A stretch of DNA of 44,318 nucleotides from Deltaproteobacteria bacterium (lineage in GTDB: Bacteria; Desulfobacterota; GWC2-55-46; UBA9637; GWC2-42-11). A model generated the notes under the pieces. The model saw only the letters and a list, made by a program, of their open reading frames with translations. It ran no database searches and was not told the DNA's origin. Numbering within the stretch: the stretch's first letter is position 1; each line of letters opens with the position of its first letter. The stretch is taken from NCBI GenBank assembly GCA_016234925.1, contig JACRNI010000034.1, positions 1 to 44,318 of the forward strand. The letters are read 5' to 3'. Shown here one piece after another: positions 7,689 to 15,573 of this stretch. The translations under genes were made by a program, and so were the position numbers.

Positions 7689-10217
7689 TTATTTCTGCCA
7701 CTCCTCTATCTTATTAACATAAGTCTTTGCAATCTCGTCCGCCTTTTCTTTTGTAGACGCCTCTGCAATTATGTGGAAGTATGCATTGTCCTGACTTGGA
7801 TACGCGACAACCCAGTCTTTGTCAAAGAATATCTTTATGCCGTCAATAAGTTGAACATCCTTTGTCTTTGAATCTTCCATCAGATTTCTCATTATCATAC
7901 CCTTCTTTTCCCATGAACATGAAACCCTTTCTTTTACCATAAAACTTGGCGGTATCTCCCTTGTCAGTCCATGAAGCCTTATCCCTTTTTTTGCCATCAT
8001 CTCCAATAATTTTACTATTGCAAACATGCCGTCAAATGCAGGCTGGAACTGCGGGAATATAAAGCCGCCGGTCTGCTCCCCGACAAAGGCAACATTATTT
8101 TCCATTGCCGTCTCCATCATGCCCCTTGCAGATGTCTTTGTCCTCTTGACTTTAAAACCATACACCTCTGCCAGATTATCAATAACCCTTGATGCTGTTA
8201 CAGGCACAGCAATAGAGACCTGCCCTCGAATGTTTAAATCGGGGAGTTGAGAGTTGGAATAAGATTTCATTACAAGGACTGATACGAGATTCAGCGCCAT
8301 ATCTCCGTCTATAATATCGCCGTTTTCATCAACAAGAAATATCTTTTCTCCGCCTGCGTCAAGAAAGATGCCGATGTCAGCCTTTAGAGAGCGGACAATT
8401 GTTGAAAGCTGTTCAAGCGATTTATTAAATTCCTCTGCTGTCTTTGTGATTTTTACAGCATCAAGATTTGCATTCAATGCAATCACATCACAGTTCAATT
8501 TTCCGAGTATGCCCGGAAATATGCGGGTTGAACTGCCGTATGAATAGTCAAGCACAAGTTTGAAGTTTGCCTTTTTTATCGTCTCAATATCAATCTTTGA
8601 CATAAAACCATTCTGATAGTGTTCAAAACCATGTATCGGGAAACTCACCTCGCCTGTTTCTTCCATCGCGGCCCTTCTGAAGTCTTCTCTGTAAAAAAGT
8701 CTTTCAATTGTCTTTTCCTGATTTGAATGAAGGTCAAGCCCATTTGACTCAAAGAATTTTAAGTCCACAACCTCTGCGTCAAACGGCGACCGTCTTGCGT
8801 GGATGCCGCCAATCTCACCACTGCCGCCCCTTGCAAGGTATCGGACAACAGGCATTGGCACAACGCCGTAATCATGGACATTCACGCCTGTTGATAAAAT
8901 GCCTGTCATTACCGCCCTGTTTATCATTCTGGATGTCTTGTGCGTGTCTCTGCTTGTTGAAACTGTTGCGCCCTTTTTAAGCGATGCGCCGTATGCAGCG
9001 CCGAGTTTTGCCGCAAACTCAGGCGATATTTCAAGATTTGCCAATCCGGTAATGCCGTATGCGCCGAATATATTCTTTGCCCATTTCTCGCCCCAGATAA
9101 GGCTTGACGCCAATGTTGCGCCGTCTTCGACTATCTTATACGGCCAAACCCTGACATTCGCCTTTACAATGCTCTGTCTTCCAATATAGCAGTGGTCGCT
9201 TACTATAGCGCCTTCGCCGATAAACGCGCGCTCCTTTATCTCTGTATTATTGCCGATAACATTTTCCTGAAGCATTGCCTGACTGCCGACAGATACATTA
9301 TCCCAGAGCACTGTGTCAATTAGGACAGCGCCTTCCTGTATTAAACAATTTTTACCTATCACAGAATTTACAACCTTTGCATTGCCGTTTACCCTAGAAC
9401 CAGAACCTATGACAACAGAGCCCTCAAGTTTTGATGTAAAGTCTATCTTTGAATTATTTTCAAGCCATACGCTTTTTCCGCTGATTTCTTGGCCCGGTAT
9501 ATTGACCTTTACCTTGCCGGTCAAAACATCTATGTTCGCCCTTCTGTATTCCTCAAGGCTGCCTACATCCTTCCAATAGCCTTCTGCGATATAACCGTAT
9601 AAGGGTTCTTTCTTTTCCAGAAGCAGCGGAAACAGATCCTTGCTGAAATCAAACTCCTGCCTCTCTGGTATATAATTTAAGACATCCGGCTCAAGTATAT
9701 AGATGCCTGTGTTTATTGTGTCGCTGAAAACCTCTCCCCATGAAGGCTTCTCAAGGAACCGCACTATCTTCCCGCTGTCATCTGTAATGACAATGCCGAA
9801 AGGAAGCGGGTTTTCAACCCTTGTCAGAACCATTGTCGCCTTTGCCTTATTTTTTCTGTGGAACTCTATTGCATTTGAAAGGTCAAAATCTGTAAGCACA
9901 TCGCCGCTTATAACAAGAAACGCATTATCTAAAAAACCTTGCGCATATTTCACGCTGCCGGCAGTTCCAAGGTCTTCAGGCGGGGATGTGTAAGACATCT
10001 TAACGCCGAATTTAGAGCCGTCGCCAAAATGATTTTCTATCATCTCAGGGTGAAAATATAAAAGGCTGATGATGTCAGTTATGCCGCAATTTGTAAGTCT
10101 ATCAATCACATGCTCCATCATTGGTCTGTTGACTATGTTGACCATTGGCTTTGGCATATTATTCGTTAGGGGCCTTAGCCTTGTCCCAAATCCGCCTGCC
10201 ATTATTACGCCTTTCAT
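7689..10217 (-). CDS. Sugar-1-phosphate nucleotidyltransferase fused to a left-handed beta-helix and a degenerate phosphomannomutase domain
   Basis: 842 residues. Residues 1-235 are a nucleotidyltransferase (GGFGTRLRPLT at 8-18, PKPMVNI, catalytic-region SGDVLTDFD), followed by hexapeptide repeats (about 255-355) and a phosphohexomutase-like domain (about 375-840). The family is annotated as mannose-1-phosphate guanylyltransferase/phosphomannomutase. In the mutase half every signature is altered: GIHARRSPFD (471-480) stands where TASHNP is expected, LDAGGEK (619-625) replaces the DGDADR metal loop, EQTGG (714-718) replaces GEESG, and YPSQDNAYF (806-814) replaces RPSGTEP. I infer an active GDP/NDP-sugar synthase with a non-catalytic, perhaps regulatory, mutase fold. 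Confidence 0.88.
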   Translation of the reverse strand: MKGVIMAGGFGTRLRPLTNNMPKPMVNIVNRPMMEHVIDRLTNCGITDIISLLYFHPEMIENHFGDGSKFGVKMSYTSPPEDLGTAGSVKYAQGFLDNAFLVISGDVLTDFDLSNAIEFHRKNKAKATMVLTRVENPLPFGIVITDDSGKIVRFLEKPSWGEVFSDTINTGIYILEPDVLNYIPERQEFDFSKDLFPLLLEKKEPLYGYIAEGYWKDVGSLEEYRRANIDVLTGKVKVNIPGQEISGKSVWLENNSKIDFTSKLEGSVVIGSGSRVNGNAKVVNSVIGKNCLIQEGAVLIDTVLWDNVSVGSQAMLQENVIGNNTEIKERAFIGEGAIVSDHCYIGRQSIVKANVRVWPYKIVEDGATLASSLIWGEKWAKNIFGAYGITGLANLEISPEFAAKLGAAYGASLKKGATVSTSRDTHKTSRMINRAVMTGILSTGVNVHDYGVVPMPVVRYLARGGSGEIGGIHARRSPFDAEVVDLKFFESNGLDLHSNQEKTIERLFYREDFRRAAMEETGEVSFPIHGFEHYQNGFMSKIDIETIKKANFKLVLDYSYGSSTRIFPGILGKLNCDVIALNANLDAVKITKTAEEFNKSLEQLSTIVRSLKADIGIFLDAGGEKIFLVDENGDIIDGDMALNLVSVLVMKSYSNSQLPDLNIRGQVSIAVPVTASRVIDNLAEVYGFKVKRTKTSARGMMETAMENNVAFVGEQTGGFIFPQFQPAFDGMFAIVKLLEMMAKKGIRLHGLTREIPPSFMVKERVSCSWEKKGMIMRNLMEDSKTKDVQLIDGIKIFFDKDWVVAYPSQDNAYFHIIAEASTKEKADEIAKTYVNKIEEWQK

Positions 10218-10228
10218 AATGCTCTCCT

Positions 10229-10385
10229 ATAAATTGATTACGCAGATTTCTGAAAAACGATTACACAGAAATGTCATTCCGAGCGAAGCGAGGAATCTCG
10301 GTTTTAAGATTCTTCGGGCTTCGCCATCAGAATGACAGTAATGCCGTCATCTGTGTAATCTACTTTTGTAATCTGTGCAATCATC
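10229..10385. repeat. Mosaic repeat: gattac(a/g)cagat arms enclosing a gtcattccgagcg-type palindrome
   Basis: Same plan as 2084-2256: two direct copies of the gattacacagat motif on the left and inverted copies (atctgtgtaatc, taatctgtgcaatc) on the right. A second palindrome inside (about 10272-10336) begins TGTCATTCCGAGCGAAGCG and ends GCCATCAGAATGACA. It occupies the spacer between the nucleotidyltransferase and channel genes. Confidence 0.85.
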
Positions 10386-10391
10386 CTCTCA

Positions 10392-11822
10392 TTATTTCAA
10401 CCCAAAAAATGCGCTTATCCTTTTTAAGAGTCTCTTCGACTGCATCCGCTCTACCGCTGTTTTTTCTTCTTCAGATATAGCCTTCTTTGTTTCTTCCAGT
10501 TCCATTGTTCTTTTTGCAAGTATGTCAGCAAGTTTTTCCGCTATATTCGGCTGGTTCAAAATAATGTCCTTAAAACCGTGATGGTCAATAACAATAAATT
10601 CCGAGTCCCCATTTGCGATTGCTGTCGCTGTTCTAGGCTCGCCTGTAAGCAGACTCATCTCTCCAAAGAATTCGCCTGAGCCAAGGGTTGACAGTTTTTT
10701 TTCTTTTCCTTCTTCAGAGATAAAAATATCAACACTGCCCTTTTTTATAAAGAAGCAGCTGTTTCCTTTGCCGCCCTGCCTAAAAAGGATTTCCCCGTTT
10801 CCATAAACCATGATTTTTGCAGACTGCGCAGCATCATTTATAGCATCATCAGGCAGCGCCTTTAAAAAGTCCATGTTTTTTATATAACCTGTTATATCTT
10901 CAGCAGAATGAGCCTTCTTCTTAGATTCTAACCTATGAATAGACCTTATCGGGAATGGGATTTCTATGTTATTTCTTCTGAATGCATACCATATGCCGCT
11001 GTTTAAATCAGTTTTGATTTTTGGGAGCATTCCGTAGTCATCAATCCATGCCCGCAGTCTATACGATATTGAATGGTCGCCGTAATTAAGTATCCATACC
11101 TCTGGTTCAGGGTTTTTCAGGATGCAGTCCAATCTTGACGCCAGATCCAAAAGCGTTTCTGTTACCTTATTCGGAGGGGCGTCGTAACTTGCGCCTATAT
11201 CTATTTCAACTGCATGCAGGTTTGACGGGTGCGTGTAGTTTTCAACAATTCCCTCTGCAAGCATCCTGTTTGGTATGTATATGATGTCGCCCTCCCTTGT
11301 CTTTAGCCGCGTTGTTCTCCATGTAACTGCAAGCACAATCCCTTCTTTATTAGCAATCCTTACCCAATCTCCGACAACAACAAGTTTTTCCGCATTTATC
11401 CAGATGCCTGTGAAAAGATTCCTAATGGTCTCCTGAAGGGACAGGACTATAATGCCTGTTAGAACAGCGGATGTTGTGAGAAGGGGCTTAATATCTATGC
11501 CGGCAATCTTGTGCAGCAGATAAACAATGGCTATAAAGTAAAGCGCCATGCTGATTATGCTTTTCAAAAGAGGCGTGACTGTTAATTGTTTTAAAAATGT
11601 GAACGGCGCGTCAACAATGAGCCATCGGATGAAAAACACAACAGCCATTGTAAGAAAAAATATTGAAGAGGCATCGCCTGCTGTTCGGGCTGCGGGCGGA
11701 AGAAAATCCCTGCCCAAAAGGACAAACGCCTTTACAGCCCCTGCGATAATGAGAAACAGGAATATGATTATAAAAGGCTTTAAGAGATTTTTATATTGAT
11801 GCGATTCGTGGTTGATGGACAT
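10392..11822 (-). CDS. MscS-family mechanosensitive channel with a C-terminal cyclic-nucleotide-binding domain
   Basis: 476 residues. Three or four hydrophobic helices lie in residues 14-125 (about 14-36, 52-70, 85-105, 112-130). They are followed by the MscS pore and beta domain, with the segment LSLQETIRNLFTGIWI (127-142) and VVVGDWVRI (148-156), as in small-conductance channels. From about 318 to 440 is a CRP/CNB-type domain with the phosphate-binding-cassette pattern GEFFGEMSLLTGEPRTATA (383-401). The gene ends in a coiled, charged tail. It probably gates ion or osmolyte flow in response to membrane tension and a bound nucleotide; which nucleotide is unknown. MscS channels fused to CNB domains are a known subgroup. 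Confidence 0.9.
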   Translation of the reverse strand: MSINHESHQYKNLLKPFIIIFLFLIIAGAVKAFVLLGRDFLPPAARTAGDASSIFFLTMAVVFFIRWLIVDAPFTFLKQLTVTPLLKSIISMALYFIAIVYLLHKIAGIDIKPLLTTSAVLTGIIVLSLQETIRNLFTGIWINAEKLVVVGDWVRIANKEGIVLAVTWRTTRLKTREGDIIYIPNRMLAEGIVENYTHPSNLHAVEIDIGASYDAPPNKVTETLLDLASRLDCILKNPEPEVWILNYGDHSISYRLRAWIDDYGMLPKIKTDLNSGIWYAFRRNNIEIPFPIRSIHRLESKKKAHSAEDITGYIKNMDFLKALPDDAINDAAQSAKIMVYGNGEILFRQGGKGNSCFFIKKGSVDIFISEEGKEKKLSTLGSGEFFGEMSLLTGEPRTATAIANGDSEFIVIDHHGFKDIILNQPNIAEKLADILAKRTMELEETKKAISEEEKTAVERMQSKRLLKRISAFFGLK

Positions 11823-11852
11823 GCTATTTCCCTAAAAGTTTGCTAATATGCT

Positions 11853-11871
11853 GTCAGGCAAGATGCCTGAC
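11853..11871. repeat. Short perfect hairpin
   Basis: GTCAGGCA (11853-11860) and TGCCTGAC (11864-11871) pair across a 3-nt loop in the spacer between the channel and cytochrome genes. There is no adjacent T-run, so it is not an obvious terminator. Confidence 0.5.
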
Positions 11872-11957
11872 CTATAACTTTTAAATGGAATTAAGTTTAG
11901 CAGTATTTTAGGATAGTTTCTACAATTATTTTTATTTAAAAAAGGGAGATGTGGATA

Positions 11958-12000
11958 TACAGCAAAAATAAAAGCCCCACCTTTTCAGGTGGGGCATACA
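11958..12000 (-). terminator. Intrinsic terminator of the P460-like cytochrome gene
   Basis: GCCCCACC (from 11972) and GGTGGGGC pair over a 6-nt loop (8-bp stem). On the minus strand the stem is followed by TTTTATTTTT. It lies about 45 bp after the cytochrome stop codon, in the right orientation for that gene. Confidence 0.85.
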
Positions 12001-12045
12001 ATTTCAGTAAAACCTTTTATATTTAACTAATTTCTATTTCAATAA

Positions 12046-12600
12046 TTACCTATTTCCGCAGACAAAACCGACACATACCTGCTTATGTCCAGCATGGCAG
12101 CTTGCGCAAGTCTCTGGATTTAACGGGTGCCCCTTTTCCTTTGATGCAACTGACTTGCCGTCTTTTAAAGAAACAACATCATAAATCGGTTTGCCGCCTT
12201 TATGGTCTGTTGTAAATGCAACACCGATTTCTTTGAATTCTAAAATACCTGTTTTTCCATCAGGATATTTATCGCCTTTTTCCTTATAAATCTTCATTAC
12301 AGCAGGATTTATAAAGGAATAGTACTGTCCGGGCTTTACTGCACAGTAGGTATCAACTGTCGCCTGCAATATGTCATCCCCGCCCAAAGGAAGAACATTC
12401 ACGCCGCATGGAGGGACAAGTCCCTTTGCCTTTCCATTTTCCCACTTCTCCCAATACATACCCGCTGTTGGCTTGGACTTATCTACATCCTTTGCCGCTG
12501 CCTTCTCCGCTGGCTTTGCAGTCTTTTCTGCTGCAAAACTACCTATTGAAAATCCGAGCAGTAATGCAATTGCTAAAATTCCTAACAATGTTTTTTTCAT
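12046..12600 (-). CDS. Exported P460-like c-type cytochrome
   Basis: 184 residues with a clear Sec signal peptide (hydrophobic 5-20, cleavage near SFA-AE at 23) and an Ala/Lys-rich linker. The core reads YWEKWENGKAKG and ends with one heme c motif CASCH (165-169). The middle (GKTGILEFKEIGVAFTT...GGKPIYDVV) resembles the cytochrome P460 family of periplasmic monoheme proteins, some of which oxidise hydroxylamine or bind NO. The extra Cys at 176 and 181 near the C-terminus are unusual. RBS GGAGGATAA precedes the ATG. It appears to be a single-gene unit, with a terminator after it and a 131-bp spacer before it. Family call is moderate; substrate unknown. Confidence 0.7.
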   Translation of the reverse strand: MKKTLLGILAIALLLGFSIGSFAAEKTAKPAEKAAAKDVDKSKPTAGMYWEKWENGKAKGLVPPCGVNVLPLGGDDILQATVDTYCAVKPGQYYSFINPAVMKIYKEKGDKYPDGKTGILEFKEIGVAFTTDHKGGKPIYDVVSLKDGKSVASKEKGHPLNPETCASCHAGHKQVCVGFVCGNR

Positions 12601-12731
12601 TTATCCTCCTCCATTACAAAGATATTTTTAATGCTAAAAAAACTCCTCCCCTCCTTTCTTTCAAAGTGAAAAGAGACTACCCAAATTCATGACAATAGTC
12701 AATAAGTTATTTTGCTGTGTAAACAGTTGCT

Positions 12732-14786
12732 CTATGTCTTGAACATTCCCACCATCTGCTGCAGGTCTGTTGATAGTTTTAGAAGTTCATTCGATGCATT
12801 GGTAATCTTTGATACTGCCGAATGATTTTCCTTTGCCACATTGGCAATGGCTTCAACATTGCTTGAAATTTCTACTGATGCGTAGCTTTGTTCCTCTGCC
12901 GCAGTGGCAATCCCTGAAATCATGTCAGTAACCCTCTGGGAACCGTTGACAATCTCTTGCAGCGCCTTGCCAGCCTCGCGTGCTAAAACAACACCCCTTT
13001 CCACCTCCTGTTTTTCTCCTTCCATTGAGGTTACTGCCTTTTGCGTGCCAAGTTGTATTGCCTCAATCATCCTTGAAATCTCAGATGTTGATGTGGTAGT
13101 CCGTTCCGCCAGTTTTCTAACCTCATCTGCCACCACAGCAAAGCCTCTGCCCTGTTCGCCTGCCCGTGCTGCTTCTATTGCTGCGTTGAGCGCCAAAAGG
13201 TTTGTCTGGTCTGCAATATCATTGATTAGGGATACGATTTCCCCAATCTCTGCGGAACTCTTTCCGAGCGATTCAACAACCTTGGCAACACCCTCTACAG
13301 ATTTAGAGATATTTTGCATTTCTGTAATGGTGTCATTGATGATTTTGTCCCCCTTGCTTGCCAGTTCATTGGCATGTATAGAGAAGTTGGCTGCATTAGA
13401 GGCGTTTTTCGCCACTTCAGTTACTGTCGCATTCATCTCCTCTGATGCTGTTGCCGCCAACGTTGACTGCTGGCTCTGCTGGATAGAGCCTTTTTCAACC
13501 TGATTTGAAATTGCTGAAAGTTCTTTAGAACTGGCTGTAACCTTGTCTGTCGCAAGTTTTACAACAATCATAATCTCGTGCAGTTTATCCATAAAATTGT
13601 TAAATGCAGCGGAAGTCTTGCCGATTTCATCTGTTGAGCCTGCAGGCAGGCGGAATGTTAAATCGCCTTCTCCTCTTGCCAGCTGATCCATTGATTCATA
13701 AAGATGCCACATCTTTCTAATCTTCTTGCTGACAATCATTATAATTGTGAGCGAGATTAAACTGCCGACAATTGTCTGGAGGGCAAACCACCAAAATATG
13801 AGTTTGCTTCTTTTTGAAACCGCATCTGCATTTTCCTTGCTTGACTGTGTTACTGCAGATGAGACAGCAAGGATTGAATTTATGCCTTCGGTTGATTTGT
13901 CAATCCATTCCTTTGGACTGACTGGATAATTTCCTGAAACCTCTGCTACTGCATAAACTATTTTGCGCGTCTCGCCAAAACGGTTTAAGAATGTCTCTTC
14001 CATATTATTTATTGCCTTGATTACCCTGTCGTCTGCGCCTTTTGATTCTTTTAGGACAAGTATTGTTTTCATGTTTAAATCGACTATTGAGCGGAAAGAT
14101 TGGAGTTTTCTCATTACATCAGGCGGAATAGGCTTCTGCGCCGCTATCATGCCGCCAATATTAGCCCTTTCAAGTCCTGCATATTCAGATGCGAGCCAGA
14201 TGGCCTGTTTTATAACCAGATTATCCTGTGTGATTTTTGGAAGAGGTTCTGTTGTATAAAAACCTTCCTGCCTTAGTCTTGCCGCTGTATTTATAAAATC
14301 AGTTATGGTTTTAATCCATTCTGCAGGCTGAATATCCCGCTCTGTTTTTGTCAGGCTTGAGTCAACTCTTTTGCGGGCATCAATGCAGGCATTTTGCGCT
14401 GCAACTGTTTTTTTGAGGACACTTGCATAATCTGAATCAGGCGCATTGGCTGCTGTTTCCTCTGCCATTTTTATTGCCTCATTTAGAGATTTATCTCCTT
14501 TATCCCGCAAGGTTTTTATCTTTTCTAAAACATCAGGGTTTGCAGTGCCTTCTTGAGAAAGCGCTGTTGCAGTTACCCCCCTTTCAATTGCCTCAAACCC
14601 TGCTGCAACAATGATATTATCTGATATCTCATTCATGTGCGCCAGTGTTTGAGCCTTTTTATGATTTTTATACGCATTCCATACATGACCTGCTGTTAAG
14701 CCTACGCCTACAAGAGACAGCATAAGTATTGCGCCTACTGCAACATGTTTCAGGTCTATATGATGCACCATCTTATTTATTGGCAT
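12732..14786 (-). CDS. Methyl-accepting chemotaxis protein
   Basis: 684 residues. Transmembrane helices near 14-38 and 328-352 bracket a 290-residue helical periplasmic sensor domain. A HAMP domain (about 355-410) and a full MA signalling domain (about 440-684) follow; the latter carries the highly conserved hairpin tip ([20 protein letters not shown]). The sensor segment containing [10 protein letters not shown] loosely recalls helical nitrate/nitrite-type or 4-helix sensors, but I would not name the ligand. No CheR-docking pentapeptide is seen at the C-terminus. A strong RBS (GGAGGGG) precedes the ATG, which lies only 19 bp after the cobI stop with no visible terminator, so read-through from the cobalamin operon is plausible. 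Confidence 0.92.
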   Translation of the reverse strand: MPINKMVHHIDLKHVAVGAILMLSLVGVGLTAGHVWNAYKNHKKAQTLAHMNEISDNIIVAAGFEAIERGVTATALSQEGTANPDVLEKIKTLRDKGDKSLNEAIKMAEETAANAPDSDYASVLKKTVAAQNACIDARKRVDSSLTKTERDIQPAEWIKTITDFINTAARLRQEGFYTTEPLPKITQDNLVIKQAIWLASEYAGLERANIGGMIAAQKPIPPDVMRKLQSFRSIVDLNMKTILVLKESKGADDRVIKAINNMEETFLNRFGETRKIVYAVAEVSGNYPVSPKEWIDKSTEGINSILAVSSAVTQSSKENADAVSKRSKLIFWWFALQTIVGSLISLTIIMIVSKKIRKMWHLYESMDQLARGEGDLTFRLPAGSTDEIGKTSAAFNNFMDKLHEIMIVVKLATDKVTASSKELSAISNQVEKGSIQQSQQSTLAATASEEMNATVTEVAKNASNAANFSIHANELASKGDKIINDTITEMQNISKSVEGVAKVVESLGKSSAEIGEIVSLINDIADQTNLLALNAAIEAARAGEQGRGFAVVADEVRKLAERTTTSTSEISRMIEAIQLGTQKAVTSMEGEKQEVERGVVLAREAGKALQEIVNGSQRVTDMISGIATAAEEQSYASVEISSNVEAIANVAKENHSAVSKITNASNELLKLSTDLQQMVGMFKT

Positions 14787-14805
14787 AATCCCCTCCGTTT
14801 TTTAA

Positions 14806-15573
14806 TTAAAATCGCTGTATTTTACTTATTTGATTTTCTAAAAGCAATATTTTTTTCTTTACAATAACCATTGAAAAATAGTCTAGTTTTTTACCTTTGA
14901 GAGAATCCAAATTTGTCACAATTTTTTCATCTGGCAAACCTGCTTTAGAAACAAAAACCGCATTGTTTTTTAAATCAAGTTCCTCTAGGATAGAAATAAT
15001 TTTATCCATAACCTTATTTACCTTTATTAAAACCACTGTGTCAAAATCTTTAAGTGTTTGCCTTATTTTTTCCTGCTCATAGGTCGCTGGCAGGATGGCA
15101 AGCCTTTCGCCTGCCTTTGCCAAAGGGATTTGTGTTGCGGCAGAGACAGCATTGATTGATGAAACCCCAGGGATTATTTTAATTTTGAATTGTGAATTTT
15201 GAATTGTGAATTGTTCAAGCAGATAGATAAATGTAGAATAAAACAAAGGGTCGCCGATTGTTATAAACGCAACATCCCTGCCTTTTTTAAGCGGTTTTAA
15301 AATTTGTTTTTTTGCCTCTTTCCATGATTCAATTAACTCATCATGTTCTTTTTTCATTGGAAATGTAAGTTCAAGGATTTCCTTATCACTTAAATCTACA
15401 GCCTGTTTTACAATATCAAGGGCAAGGCTTTCGCCTTCTGTCTTTGATTTTGGCACTGCAATAACATCAACCTGTTTTAATATCTTAACAGCCTTTAATG
15501 TTAAGAGTTCGGGGTCGCCGGGACCAATGCCCACTCCGTATAAAATGCCAGTTTTGAGTTCGGATGGTTTCAT
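14806..15573 (-). CDS. cbiL: Precorrin-2/cobalt-factor-II C20-methyltransferase
   Basis: 255 residues of the tetrapyrrole methylase family. It opens with LYGVGIGPGDPELLTLKA (11-28), the AdoMet-binding GxGPGD loop specific to this family, followed by VIAVPKSKTEGESLA and AFITIGDPLFYSTF. These match the C20-methyltransferase (CobI/CbiL) rather than other methylases. It adds the C20 methyl group during anaerobic corrin-ring synthesis. The start overlaps the cbiET stop by 4 bp. An in-frame heptamer array (15183-15214) adds QFTIQNSQFKIKI just before the conserved PGVSSINA segment. Confidence 0.9.
   Translation of the reverse strand: MKPSELKTGILYGVGIGPGDPELLTLKAVKILKQVDVIAVPKSKTEGESLALDIVKQAVDLSDKEILELTFPMKKEHDELIESWKEAKKQILKPLKKGRDVAFITIGDPLFYSTFIYLLEQFTIQNSQFKIKIIPGVSSINAVSAATQIPLAKAGERLAILPATYEQEKIRQTLKDFDTVVLIKVNKVMDKIISILEELDLKNNAVFVSKAGLPDEKIVTNLDSLKGKKLDYFSMVIVKKKILLLENQISKIQRF
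15183..15214. repeat. In-frame heptanucleotide array inside cbiL
   Basis: Units gaatttt/gaattgt alternate about five times at a 7-bp step. The minus (coding) strand is free of stops and reads QFTIQNSQFKI; the plus strand has TGA. The neighbouring conserved methylase blocks are intact. Confidence 0.8.

Noticed and set aside
12904-13503. A 199-residue open frame antisense to the chemoreceptor
   Set aside because: It mirrors the low-complexity helical MCP signalling domain, has no ribosome site, and its composition (Ser/Ala-rich) is that of an antisense frame.
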